A DNA stretch of 64,000 nt from NCBI RefSeq assembly GCF_900215625.1, contig NZ_OBEK01000002.1:934668-998667 (forward strand), read 5' to 3'. Each line of letters starts with the position of its first letter. Positions within the stretch are counted from its first letter, which is position 1. A program made the position numbers and the translations under genes. Positions 15,960 to 23,705 of this stretch are shown piece after piece. The notes below the pieces were generated by a model. That model was not told the origin of the DNA and did no database searches. It saw only the letters and a program-made list of their open reading frames with translations. This stretch comes from Terribacillus aidingensis. Lineage in GTDB: Bacteria > Bacillota > Bacilli > Bacillales > Amphibacillaceae.

Positions 15960-16045
15960 AGAGATGATATAATGCAAATACATTCCTCATTATATCTGTT
16001 TCACTATTATATCTTTACTTCCAGCTTGTTCTAGGGGCGATTGTA

Positions 16046-16276
16046 ATGAAACCTAAGAAATTGATTTATTTAGCCTTTCATGTTTTAACTCCCTGTGTTT
16101 ACTTTTTTGGACATCTCACCATACAGTATTTCAGAGGGAACAATTTAATGGAAGCTGCTGTAGATAGCTTATGTATCATCGCCATTTACTCAATTTTATT
16201 GGGAATTATCTGGTCATTATTTACCGATAAACTTGACCAGGCTATCAAAGTAGATGAAGAGAATAACAGTGTATAG
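16046..16276 (+). CDS. Small two-helix membrane protein
   Basis: 76 residues with hydrophobic segments at about 7-24 and 38-58 and a charged cytoplasmic tail (TDKLDQAIKVDEENNSV). Family not recognised. It lies 86 bases after the permease on the same strand and before the shared terminator, so it is probably the last gene of the GntR-ABC operon. The Shine-Dalgarno (AGGGGCGA) is moderate. Confidence 0.65.
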   Translation: MKPKKLIYLAFHVLTPCVYFFGHLTIQYFRGNNLMEAAVDSLCIIAIYSILLGIIWSLFTDKLDQAIKVDEENNSV

Positions 16277-16283
16277 TGGTTAT

Positions 16284-16320
16284 AAAAAGCCAGGTCTGCG
16301 CCTGCAGATCTGGCTTTTTG
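16284..16320 (+). terminator. Bidirectional terminator
   Basis: A long stem AAAAAGCCAGxTCTGC/GCAGAxCTGGCTTTTT with T runs on both strands. It ends the GntR-ABC operon and would also stop the reverse-strand acetyltransferase remnant. Confidence 0.85.
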
Positions 16321-16329
16321 CTACTTACA

Positions 16330-16804
16330 AAGAAGTGCTCATGCTGCGATATCCTTTGATTTGAACACAGAATAATATGGTATATGCCATTCAATTCAAA
16401 TACTAAACCACACACTTCTCTTTTCCAAACACTATCTCTATGCGCCCCATGATTTTCTTGATGATAGTCCACAATGACCTTATCTGTTTGAAGAGTGTCT
16501 TTCATCTTTTTACGCAGGAACTCCATTGCTAATCTGTCAATTCCCTTTCTTTGATAGGAACAGTTGATCATTATCCGAGAGATTCAGTATCCATCAAGTT
16601 CTTCTTTATGTGTTTTTTTGTTCATACAGAATCCGACAACCGTTTCATTTCTATAAATAGCATATGCATGCAGAACTGACTCAAAAATGCATCTGGGCAA
16701 TGGATATTGCGTTACTTTCCATATACTGTTCTTGTTCTGGTACCAGTGTCAAATACCAGTTTTCCGAATTAATTTTCTCAAGTTTAACATTTAATTTTCT
16801 TCAT
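16330..16804 (-). pseudogene. Decayed GNAT acetyltransferase
   Basis: Joining reverse-strand frames gives a GNAT protein. It starts at ATG 16804 with an upstream GGGGAA site, changes frame within six codons to read LNVKLEKINSENWYLTLVPE, shifts again near 16680 into ESVLHAYAIYRNETVVGFCM, then has an in-frame TGA where Trp is expected (ELDGY-stop-ISRIMI). It continues with SYQRKGIDRLAMEFLRKKM (a QxxGxG acetyl-CoA motif with Asp in place of the last Gly) and VIVDYHQENHGAHR. Two frameshifts, a stop and an altered cofactor motif show it is inactive. The family resembles BltD-type polyamine acetyltransferases. Confidence 0.8.
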
Positions 16805-17145
16805 GGTGGTTCCCCTCATTATCCGGGGAAACCGTTAAGTAAGTATTTTATTTAGACGTTTTCCCCTTTGCGGTACAATAAGGACTTTCTGTTTTTGTCA
16901 TAATGAACGGCTCCTTAGCAAGGATATACCTACAGTAATAATTTCCTAACTACCTAATCCTCACTCTTTTTTCTCTTTCGGGTATTTATAAAGTCATTAT
17001 TGTTAATTATGACGAATATAGCCATGTTGTCAGACTGAATTTTTATGATGGGAATTGAAGTATATTAAATACTACTTTTCACTTCCCTTAAGTTGTCACT
17101 TAGCTTATCCTTAAGGAAGTACGTCAATAAAAGGGGACATTAGTT
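16805..17145. other. Gap upstream of the STAS gene
   Basis: Contains TTCCCC and GGGGAA separated by nine bases (about 16811-16831) just upstream of the decayed acetyltransferase start, possibly an old operator. The AAAAGGGGACATT site of the RsbR-like gene is at the right end. No sigma-B consensus was found. Confidence 0.4.
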
Positions 17146-17997
17146 ATGAAGGATGAATTGAGATACATAGGGGAGAAGATACAGGAGAATAAAGATATAA
17201 TAGCTAAGTCTGTGCTTCAAAACCTTGATGAAAATTTAAATCGTGAACTCCGTCTCTTATCTCTTCCTAATGAGGAGCTTTTTGATTTTAATGCAGAACT
17301 CGTCTATATAATTGGTTCAGTTCTATTGCCGGAGGAGAATAAAGAGGAAGTAAAGCAGCATTTTCTTAGCTGGGGATCGAGAGCAGGCCAAGCTGCAACC
17401 GATATGAACGTATCATTAACAGCTACATTGCAGTATGTTTCCAATTTCCGCAGCGTTATTTGGGACATTTTCACCGAGGAGCTGGAGGAGCGGCATTTTG
17501 CGGCGATTACGATGCTCGATGTATCGAAGATTATTGATCCGATGCTGGAAACCGTCAGTTTCGAAATCGGCCGACAATTCGAGAGCCATAACAAGGAAAT
17601 GGTGAGCATCGCCTATAGTGCACTGGAAGAACTGTCTGTGCCCGTCGTTCCAATATATGAGGGATTGGCTGTTATACCGATTGTTGGAGAAATTGATACA
17701 CACCGCGCTAAATTAATTATGGAAACGGCGTTATCGCAAGGAAGCACATTGGATTTAGATTATATCATCTTAGATGTTTCCGGTGTTCTGATGATTGATA
17801 CGATGGTGGCCGATCAGATTTTCCATATCGTACAGTCGCTTCGGTTAAGCGGTATTAAAACAATCATTACTGGAATTCGACCGGAGATTGCACAAACTAT
17901 GGTATCACTTGGATTGGAATTCCGTTCTATTACAACACAGTCGACGCTTAAGAATGCGCTGCATCTTCTCGGCTACGGGAAGCTGGACGAGCAATAA
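17146..17997 (+). CDS. RsbR-family STAS co-antagonist
   Basis: 283 residues. An N-terminal RsbR-type helical domain (about 1-150, ending in EIGRQFESHNKEMVSIAYSAL) is followed by a C-terminal STAS domain (about 160-275) starting VPVVPIYEGLAVIPIVGEID. The core DVSGVLMIDTMVADQ near 208 carries the Ser/Thr positions that RsbT phosphorylates in RsbRA, and a second Thr lies in KTIITGIRPEIAQTMVSLG. These proteins build the stressosome with RsbS and sequester RsbT, controlling sigma-B or a diguanylate-type output. No rsbS, rsbT or sigma-B genes are adjacent, so it is an orphan RsbRB/RsbRC/RsbRD-like paralogue. Confidence 0.9.
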   Translation: MKDELRYIGEKIQENKDIIAKSVLQNLDENLNRELRLLSLPNEELFDFNAELVYIIGSVLLPEENKEEVKQHFLSWGSRAGQAATDMNVSLTATLQYVSNFRSVIWDIFTEELEERHFAAITMLDVSKIIDPMLETVSFEIGRQFESHNKEMVSIAYSALEELSVPVVPIYEGLAVIPIVGEIDTHRAKLIMETALSQGSTLDLDYIILDVSGVLMIDTMVADQIFHIVQSLRLSGIKTIITGIRPEIAQTMVSLGLEFRSITTQSTLKNALHLLGYGKLDEQ

Positions 17998-18001
17998 GAT
18001 C

Positions 18002-18033
18002 AAAGGAGCTGATCACTGTGATCAGCTCCTTTA
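18002..18033 (+). terminator. Terminator of the RsbR-like gene
   Basis: A 13-14-bp perfect stem AAAGGAGCTGATCA/TGATCAGCTCCTTT with a three-base loop, four bases past the stop, followed by TTATT. Confidence 0.85.
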
Positions 18034-18356
18034 TTCTGCTGTATATATTTTTTACTGCTTCTTCAATCACATCTCGAGACATACGCAATGCCTTAGCAGA
18101 TGTACCATAGCCAAATTTCTTATTTCTCCTCTTTAAGTCCCTCAAATATGGCGTCTGCAAATTCATCTACCGGTGCTCTGAGAGAGTGAATGTCCGTTCC
18201 GCCCATACACGAGTAATAAGCATTGGGGCTTCTACTTCGATTCTTGCAGCTTACTTTCTCGTCTGCCGCAGACGATTTCATCTCCCGCCTTCAGGATTCG
18301 CTCTGTATGGGCATAACCGATTCCGGATGCACGCCTGTTATTCCAGTAAGATTCAT
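18034..18356 (-). pseudogene. Decayed SDR oxidoreductase (DltE-like)
   Basis: The reverse strand has a good GGAGGT site six bases before ATG 18356, then MNLTG, a shift of frame into RASGIGYAHTERILKAGDE and VCGRRESKLQE (the Rossmann GxxxGIG and cofactor strand of short-chain dehydrogenases), followed after a gap by RAPVDEFADAIFEGLKEEK and, in another frame, KKFGYGTSAKALRMSR ending near 18034. This matches only the first 45 and last 55 residues of a DltE-type SDR of about 250 residues; the catalytic centre is deleted. It is clearly non-functional. Confidence 0.8.
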
Positions 18357-18485
18357 CGGCTACCTCCATCTTTGTCCTGTTGTTATCTTCCGCTCCCTCT
18401 TGCTTCCCATAACTTTCTGGGACGATTATCGCTTCGCATTTAGGGTAAAGTATAACCGACCATACTAGAAACGGAGTGATTATCT

Positions 18486-19964
18486 GTGGCAACCGAGCCA
18501 ATCGTAATTGAGGCGATTATCAACGGAGAAAAACACAAAGCAGAAAAGCAAGCCCCTCGTGAAAACCCGGCGCATCCAGATGAAATTGTCGGTTATGCTC
18601 CTCTCAACACGAAAGAAGAAACCATTCAAGCAATTGATGCAGCAGATCAAGCCTTTACCGAATGGCGAGACACATCATTTGATGACCGAATCAATCGGAT
18701 GCGCCGTGCCATTCAGAAAATCAAAGATAAAACACCAGAAATTGCAGAGCTGCTTGCTCGCGAGCATGGAAAAGCATTATATGATGCCAAGGGCGAAATT
18801 GCCGTTTCGCTTATGTGGATGGAGTTCGCTTGTGATAATATTGCCGAAGTGCTTAAAGACGAATTACATGAGCATGATGGCGGTAAAACTATTATTGCCC
18901 GAGATGCAATTGGTGTTATCAGCGCCATTTCGCCTTGGAACTATCCTATTTCTCTATCCACCATTAAGATTGCTCCTGCCTTGCTCGCAGGGAACACGAT
19001 GGTGCTGAAGCCAAGTCCGCTGGCACCGCTTGCTGTCAGCAAAGTGACCGAACTAATCGCTAATGAGTTTCCGCCTGGCGTACTGAATTTAGTACACGGA
19101 GAAGCAGAAGTAGGTGTCGAACTTACTTCGAATCCGAAAGTAGCAAAAATTGCTTTCACCGGCGGTACAGAAACTGCTAAGCATATTATGAAAGCAGCAG
19201 CTGATACCATTAAGCATATGACACTAGAGCTTGGCGGAAACGACGCAGCCATCGTACTGGATGATTTTGATGTGAACGATGAAAAAGCCATGCGCCGGCT
19301 GGTTGTTTCCAATTTCTTAACAGCGGGTCAAATTTGTATGATTGCCAAACGCGTCTATGTACACGAATCTATTTATGATACCTTTATAGAAAAATACCGC
19401 GAAGCTGCTGACAAATGGATTCGAGTTGGTGATCCATTTGACAAGAACGTCACAGTTGGTGCGGTCAATAATAAGAAACAAATTGAATTTGTTCAAAGCC
19501 TCATCGATGACAGTAAACAAAAAGGCGCAGAAGTGATTAAACTCGGTAAAATAGTGGATGAAAACCTCTTCAAGCAGGGCTATTTCATGCAGCCGACACT
19601 CGTCTTAGGTGCAGACTATGACGATCCAATTGTGGAACAAGAGCAGTTTGGACCTGCTGTACCAATTCTGCCGTTTAAAGACGATGAGCATGCCATTCAC
19701 CTCGCTAACAAGAGCATCTTTGGGTTAACGAGTTCTGTCTGGGGGAAACAGGAGCACGCTGTAAAGGTTGCGAAACGCATCCAAGCCGGCACAACGATGA
19801 TTAATACAGCCGCAGTACAGGGCTTAGATGTTCGCTTCCCATTCGGCGGCGTCAAGCAGTCCGGAATCGGGCGTGAGTACGGCAAAGAAGGTATTCTCGC
19901 TTACGCGGAAACACATGTCATCAATATGCCGAAAACTTTAGATTTACCTTATATACCGGAATGA
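18486..19964 (+). CDS. NAD(P)-dependent aldehyde dehydrogenase
   Basis: 492 residues, the full length of the family. It oxidises an aldehyde to the acid; the sequence resembles succinate-semialdehyde dehydrogenases but the substrate cannot be fixed. Catalytic features: oxyanion Asn in SPWNYP (N152), general base Glu in LELGGN (E248), nucleophile Cys in AGQICM (C284), cofactor motif FTGGTETAKHI (224-234) and the C-terminal FGGVKQSGIGREYGKEG. It starts at GTG, seven bases from GGAGTGA. It is monocistronic with its own terminator. An overlapping frame on the same strand (18508-19008) is a shadow. Confidence 0.93.
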   Translation: MATEPIVIEAIINGEKHKAEKQAPRENPAHPDEIVGYAPLNTKEETIQAIDAADQAFTEWRDTSFDDRINRMRRAIQKIKDKTPEIAELLAREHGKALYDAKGEIAVSLMWMEFACDNIAEVLKDELHEHDGGKTIIARDAIGVISAISPWNYPISLSTIKIAPALLAGNTMVLKPSPLAPLAVSKVTELIANEFPPGVLNLVHGEAEVGVELTSNPKVAKIAFTGGTETAKHIMKAAADTIKHMTLELGGNDAAIVLDDFDVNDEKAMRRLVVSNFLTAGQICMIAKRVYVHESIYDTFIEKYREAADKWIRVGDPFDKNVTVGAVNNKKQIEFVQSLIDDSKQKGAEVIKLGKIVDENLFKQGYFMQPTLVLGADYDDPIVEQEQFGPAVPILPFKDDEHAIHLANKSIFGLTSSVWGKQEHAVKVAKRIQAGTTMINTAAVQGLDVRFPFGGVKQSGIGREYGKEGILAYAETHVINMPKTLDLPYIPE

Positions 19965-19966
19965 CA

Positions 19967-19998
19967 AAAGCAGTGCATCTACCATGATGCACTGCTTT
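19967..19998 (+). terminator. Terminator of the aldehyde dehydrogenase gene
   Basis: A perfect 13-bp stem AAAGCAGTGCATC/GATGCACTGCTTT with a six-base loop, just after the stop. Confidence 0.8.
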
Positions 19999-20068
19999 CT
20001 GCTCTTGTAAGCTGTCGCTATCGTCCGTATGATGTATATAGAAACCGCATGAAGGAGCTTTTGACAGC

Positions 20069-20812
20069 ATGAAACAAACATTACAATTGACAGTTTGGCT
20101 GATTGTTACACTATTCTTACTGAGTGCTTGCGGGACAGTCAGTTCGAATCAATCAGCAGACAGCAGCCACGCAACGACAACTTCCGGCACAACAGATAAA
20201 GTGGAAGTATCGTTGATCCGAATTGTTGATGGCGATACGATTAAAGTAAACTATAACGGCCAGGAAGAAACAGTCCGTTATTTGCTTATTGATACTCCGG
20301 AAACGAAAGCACCAAATAAATGCGTACAGCCATACGGAAAGAATGCATCAAAGCGCAATGAAGAGCTTGTTGAAAACGGGAAGCTGGAACTGGAATTCGA
20401 TGTCGGACAACGAAAAGATAAATACGGACGGCTGCTTGCCTACGTGTACGCAGACGGACAAAGTGTTCAGGAAACGCTGCTAAAAGAAGGATTGGCGCGC
20501 GTAGCGTATGTGTATCCACCCAATACAAGATACCTTGATTCATATGAAGACGCAGAAGCATCCGCAATAGATGCTCATAAAGCAGTGTGGCAGCAAGATG
20601 GTTACGCAACGGACAAAGGATTTACTGGCTGCTCTCTCGAAAAAAATGATGATGTATCGAGTGATGTTGAGACAGAACAATCCGATGAATCGGCGACAAA
20701 TTTCGCTAACTGTACTGCCCTGCGAGAAACATATCCTGAAGGCGTACCAAGCACACATCCGGCTTATCAGCAGAAATTTGACCGCGATAAAGATAATTAT
20801 GCTTGTGAATGA
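20069..20812 (+). CDS. Surface thermonuclease lipoprotein with Excalibur domain
   Basis: 247 residues. The signal peptide ends in LLSAC (C21), so the protein is a membrane-anchored lipoprotein. Residues about 48-165 are a staphylococcal-nuclease domain: IVDGDTIKV, RYLLIDTPE (metal and catalytic Arg/Asp), KYGRLLAYVY (catalytic Arg) and LLKEGLARVAYVYPP. The last 40 residues are an Excalibur Ca2+-binding domain with NCTALRETYPEGV and DRDKDNYACE (DxDxDxxxC). It degrades extracellular DNA or RNA. GAAGGAG precedes the start. It stands alone between terminators. Confidence 0.93.
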   Translation: MKQTLQLTVWLIVTLFLLSACGTVSSNQSADSSHATTTSGTTDKVEVSLIRIVDGDTIKVNYNGQEETVRYLLIDTPETKAPNKCVQPYGKNASKRNEELVENGKLELEFDVGQRKDKYGRLLAYVYADGQSVQETLLKEGLARVAYVYPPNTRYLDSYEDAEASAIDAHKAVWQQDGYATDKGFTGCSLEKNDDVSSDVETEQSDESATNFANCTALRETYPEGVPSTHPAYQQKFDRDKDNYACE

Positions 20813-20920
20813 TCGGAAAATCTAATACTCCCCTTTCAGTTCGTACAATCCTTCTTGAATGACAACAGCTGTAGTTTTTGTTTATAGTGAAGGTATCTAC
20901 ATAACAAAGGAGAATGCCAA

Positions 20921-21373
20921 ATGAGTAATACAGCTCACTGGAAAGAAAGCTGGTATCAGCATCGCAACATATTAATTAGTCTGCTTGACCAAATCGAGGA
21001 TGGGCATTTAGATTATCAGCCGTGGGAAGATGCAATGACACTGAAAGACTTAGTGCTTCACGTGGCATCATCTAATGCTGTGATTCTGGAAATGGTGAAA
21101 ACAGACGATATGTATCATCCAGAAATTCCAGAGGTACAATCAATGGACGAATTGCGTCAAGCAGTTCGCGAATTCACTGATAAAACAGCAGCTATTTTCG
21201 ACACTATTACGGATGAAGAATTAGCTCAAGACAACCAAGCAAAAATACCAACTATGCAAGGAAAGAGAGAAGTCTACGTGCAAGCGATGTATGACCATGA
21301 ACTGCATCATAAAGGACAATTATTTGTTTATGCACGGCTCATTGGGGCAACGGATCTTCCTTTCTTCCGTTAA
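20921..21373 (+). CDS. DinB-family protein
   Basis: 150 residues forming a four-helix bundle. The three conserved metal-ligand histidines are visible: LVLHVASS near 50 and DHELHHKGQL near 124-133 (HxxxH). The family includes thiol transferases (YfiT, BstA) that use a divalent metal, and DNA-damage-induced DinB proteins of unknown reaction. A good AAAGGAG site and a strong terminator frame a single-gene unit. The precise substrate (bacillithiol adducts are possible) is not shown by the sequence. Confidence 0.85.
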   Translation: MSNTAHWKESWYQHRNILISLLDQIEDGHLDYQPWEDAMTLKDLVLHVASSNAVILEMVKTDDMYHPEIPEVQSMDELRQAVREFTDKTAAIFDTITDEELAQDNQAKIPTMQGKREVYVQAMYDHELHHKGQLFVYARLIGATDLPFFR

Positions 21374-21379
21374 ATATAA

Positions 21380-21414
21380 AAAGATCCTGCGGTTTCGCTG
21401 CTGCAGGATCTTTT
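21380..21414 (+). terminator. Terminator of the DinB-like gene
   Basis: AAAGATCCTGC paired with GCAGGATCTTTT, with T run, seven bases past the stop. Confidence 0.85.
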
Positions 21415-21529
21415 GTCTAGTAAGATGCTCCTTCTATTTTCAAAAATTTTCAAAAACTGCTATACAACAACTGCTTCTCGATATATAAACTTCTAAACAC
21501 CTTAGAAAATTGAAAAAGGGGGATGAAAC

Positions 21530-21697
21530 ATAGCATTCGTAATCATGCGTGAAGAGAAAGAGAACGTGCGCTGCTTGACAGAGGCTGGAAGTGCAATGTG
21601 TAAGTTGTTTACTACATTAGAAGAAGCCGAATTGATGAAAACGCAGCTCGCTGCTGAGACTGCATTGCATATCCGCTGGTTTATTGTAGAAATGTAA
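21530..21697 (+). CDS. Small protein with probable AUA start
   Basis: A compact frame of 50 codons from ATG 21545 (MREEKENVRCLTEAG, then KLFTTLEEAELMKTQLAAE and RWFIVEM at the C-terminus) has protein-like composition and a terminator behind it. The only Shine-Dalgarno, AAAAAGGGGG at 21513-21522, is 22 bases from that ATG, but is seven bases from an in-frame ATA at 21530, which adds (M)AFVI in front and completes a likely first beta strand. So translation may begin at AUA, or an ATG has mutated to ATA. Family not recognised; the layout beta-helix-beta suggests a small cytosolic protein. Confidence 0.6.
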   Translation: MAFVIMREEKENVRCLTEAGSAMCKLFTTLEEAELMKTQLAAETALHIRWFIVEM

Positions 21698-21739
21698 TTC
21701 CTGTATTAGAACAGACAAGTTGTCGGAATCGCTTTCGAG

Positions 21740-21763
21740 GAAGCCCCGGCTTCTTGTCTTTTT
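21740..21763 (+). terminator. Terminator of the small AUA-start gene
   Basis: GAAGCC/GGCTTC hairpin followed by TTGTCTTTTT on the plus strand. Confidence 0.65.
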
Positions 21764-21875
21764 ATGTGATAAGGAGCTTCGGTTTCTCTAGAACTTACAG
21801 ATTGGTAGAGCAGAGCTAATGTGACAGCTATAAGATACATAGATAGAGAACTTTCTTTATAAAGCGGAAAGATAT

Positions 21876-22064
21876 TTAATGGTCTTCACGCTCTGCCGGC
21901 TCTTTATCATTCATATTTTTCACTATAAGTACCAGCGAGATTACTTGGAGTACCGCTCCAACGAAAAACAGGATAGGCTGTTTCATCCATGCGAAAAATC
22001 CAAAAAAAACTGAAGCTAAGAGCAGCGATACAACTCCCCACAGATGCCAATTAGATTGAAACAT
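21876..22064 (-). CDS. Small two-helix membrane protein
   Basis: 62 residues from ATG 22064, five bases from GGGGGAG; a further upstream ATG at 22079 overlaps that site and is unlikely. Two hydrophobic helices (about 8-25 and 29-49) and a charged tail with KNMNDKEPAE. Family not recognised. A frameshifted paralogue lies immediately upstream on the same strand (22099-22286), so this is the surviving half of a tandem duplication. Confidence 0.65.
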   Translation of the reverse strand: MFQSNWHLWGVVSLLLASVFFGFFAWMKQPILFFVGAVLQVISLVLIVKNMNDKEPAEREDH

Positions 22065-22098
22065 CAATCTCCCCCTCATGTTTTACGTATACGAAAGA

Positions 22099-22286
22099 TT
22101 AGTAAAGGTCATCTTTATTTATACTCCTATTACCCAAATGCTTTATTAAAAGTATCATCGAAACCACTTGCAAAATAAGTCCCGTTATTAGGGACGCTGC
22201 ACCCTCTGTTGCTGCTCCTATTAGCATCAATGAGGAGGCTAAAAGAAGTAAACCAACTCCCAAATCTGAAACGTAGATCTATTCAT
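22099..22286 (-). pseudogene. Frameshifted paralogue of the small membrane protein
   Basis: From ATG 22286, with AAAGGAGG seven bases upstream, the frame reads MNRSTFQIW and then stops. Omitting one base near 22258, the other frame continues GVGLLLLASSLMLIG and LITGLILQVVSMILLIKHLG to a TAA at 22099. This parallels the gene at 21876-22064 (FQSNWHLWGVVSLLLASVFF and VGAVLQVISLVLIVKNM). A single-base deletion has broken it, or it is a sequencing error. Confidence 0.6.
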
Positions 22287-22355
22287 TCTCTCGCCTCCTT
22301 TTATTCAGCTTATACTCACCGTATCATAAATCACTCGAATATGGAAAATAAACCC

Positions 22356-22403
22356 TTGTGAAACTAATGGTATTAGTTTACTATTTAACTAATACTATTA
22401 GTT
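22356..22403 (+). promoter_or_regulatory. MBL-TetR promoter with two palindromic operators
   Basis: -35 TTGTGA (22356-22361), then a perfect 17-bp palindrome AACTAATGGTATTAGTT (22362-22378) that exactly fills the spacer, then -10 TACTAT (22379-22384), then a second perfect palindrome AACTAATACTATTAGTT (22387-22403). The centres are 25 bp apart. TetR dimers bound here would block polymerase. The likely repressor is the TetR protein encoded at 23120. Confidence 0.85.
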
Positions 22404-22416
22404 AGGAGTAATTCAT

Positions 22417-23127
22417 GTGCGTTTACTGAAGCATCAACATCTTTATCAGCTTACTTTTATGCCGCGTTTGTTTCCCGTTAATTGTTACCTGATTGAAGAA
22501 AAAGATGGCCTTACGCTGGTGGATGCAGCTATGGCTTCTTCTGCAGCAGCCATCTTATCTGCCGCTGAAACAATCGGCAAACCGATCCGCAAGATTGTAT
22601 TAACACATGCACATTCTGATCATATCGGAGCATTAGACAAGTTAAAAGAATCCTTACACTATGCAGAAGTGTTCATGGCGGAAACAGAGTGGAAATTACT
22701 TTCGGGTGAGTTCACATTAAAAGCCAATGATCCGCCTCTAAAAGGAGGATTTCCAAAAAACATCAAGACAAAGCCGGATAGATTTTTATTAGAAGGCGAT
22801 CGAATTGATTCACTGGAAGTGATCGCTGCACCGGGACATTCCCCAGGTATGCTTGCTTTCTTTGATCATCGAAATGGTGCACTTATTGCCGGAGACAGCT
22901 TCCAGCTGCGCGGCGGAATGGCAGTTGCTGGCGATGTTCGTTGGCGCTTTCCATTTCCAGCTTGGGGTACGTGGAAGAAAGAACTTTCTGTCGCTTCTGC
23001 CCAAAAATTAATTGATCTAAAACCTAAGCTTCTTGCTGTCGGGCATGGTAATCTCCTGCATAATCCAGTACCAAAAATGCAGCAAGCTATCCAGCGTGCT
23101 AAAAAAGGATTAAATTCTCATGCCTAA
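22417..23127 (+). CDS. MBL-fold metallo-hydrolase
   Basis: 236 residues starting at GTG after TTAGGAG. The beta-lactamase-fold zinc motif LTHAHSDHIG (H64, H66, D68, H69) is complete, followed by APGHSPGM near 145, AGDSF near 162 and AVGHGN near 209. The family includes glyoxalase-II-like thioesterases, lactonases and quorum-quenching enzymes; the reaction cannot be fixed here. It overlaps the TetR gene by eight bases and shares its operator, so it is probably induced by the compound it handles. Confidence 0.88.
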   Translation: MRLLKHQHLYQLTFMPRLFPVNCYLIEEKDGLTLVDAAMASSAAAILSAAETIGKPIRKIVLTHAHSDHIGALDKLKESLHYAEVFMAETEWKLLSGEFTLKANDPPLKGGFPKNIKTKPDRFLLEGDRIDSLEVIAAPGHSPGMLAFFDHRNGALIAGDSFQLRGGMAVAGDVRWRFPFPAWGTWKKELSVASAQKLIDLKPKLLAVGHGNLLHNPVPKMQQAIQRAKKGLNSHA

Positions 23128-23638
23128 AATGCAGCTTACACAATCCAAAATAACAGACGCTGCACTTTCCATTGCAGAACAGCAAAGCTATGAAGCTGTA
23201 ACAATGGCGAATATCGCACGCGCCTTATCCATTAAGCCGCCATCTTTGTACAATCATTTCAAGAACTTGGATGAGATTAAACAAGAAATGGCCTTGATTG
23301 CGCAACAAAAATTGTATGAAGCCTTGAAAGACAAAAATACGCTTTTGTCATTAGCCAAGAAGTACGTAGATTTCTCTATATCACATCCTGGTTTATACAC
23401 CGCTTCCCTGCGTGGCGGTACAGGTAAGACAGGTCACGCAATCGTACAACTTTTTGCCAACACACCCGTTTTAGCTGGATTAGAGGAAAAAGAAAAAATC
23501 CATGCTATTCGCGGATTTCGCAGTATGCTGCATGGATTTATAGATTTACAATATCACGAGGGGTTTAAAATGAATGTTAATCTGGAGGAATCGCTTGTGA
23601 GGATTGTTGGTATATTTGAGCGAGGATTAAGGCGTTAA
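23120..23638 (+). CDS. TetR-family repressor (WHG-type C-terminus)
   Basis: 172 residues. The N-terminal HTH is ALSIAEQQSYEAVTMANIARALSIKPPSLYNHFKNLDEI (about 13-51; I quote only its recognisable edges: VTMANIARAL and SLYNHF). The C-terminal ligand domain has the FRSMLHGFIDLQYHEGF motif of the TetR_C WHG family. It is translationally coupled to the MBL gene and likely autoregulates through the palindromes at 22362-22403. Confidence 0.9.
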   Translation: MPKMQLTQSKITDAALSIAEQQSYEAVTMANIARALSIKPPSLYNHFKNLDEIKQEMALIAQQKLYEALKDKNTLLSLAKKYVDFSISHPGLYTASLRGGTGKTGHAIVQLFANTPVLAGLEEKEKIHAIRGFRSMLHGFIDLQYHEGFKMNVNLEESLVRIVGIFERGLRR

Positions 23639-23670
23639 TACTCGTTCCCCCTCTTTCCTCAACCTACAAA

Positions 23671-23699
23671 AAACGGAACCCTAATAAGAGTTCCGTTTC
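23671..23699. terminator. Bidirectional terminator between tetR and sdhB
   Basis: AAACGGAAC/GTTCCGTTT stem with an 11-base loop and T runs on both strands, serving the convergent tetR-type gene and sdhB. Confidence 0.85.
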
Positions 23700-23705
23700 T
23701 CTATT

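Noticed and set aside
5916-23705. Defence island, prophage or integrative element
   Set aside because: No integrase, recombinase, transposase, restriction or CRISPR gene is present; the holin-like gene alone is not enough. The tRNAs at 1.1-1.3 kb show no partial duplication that would mark an attachment site.
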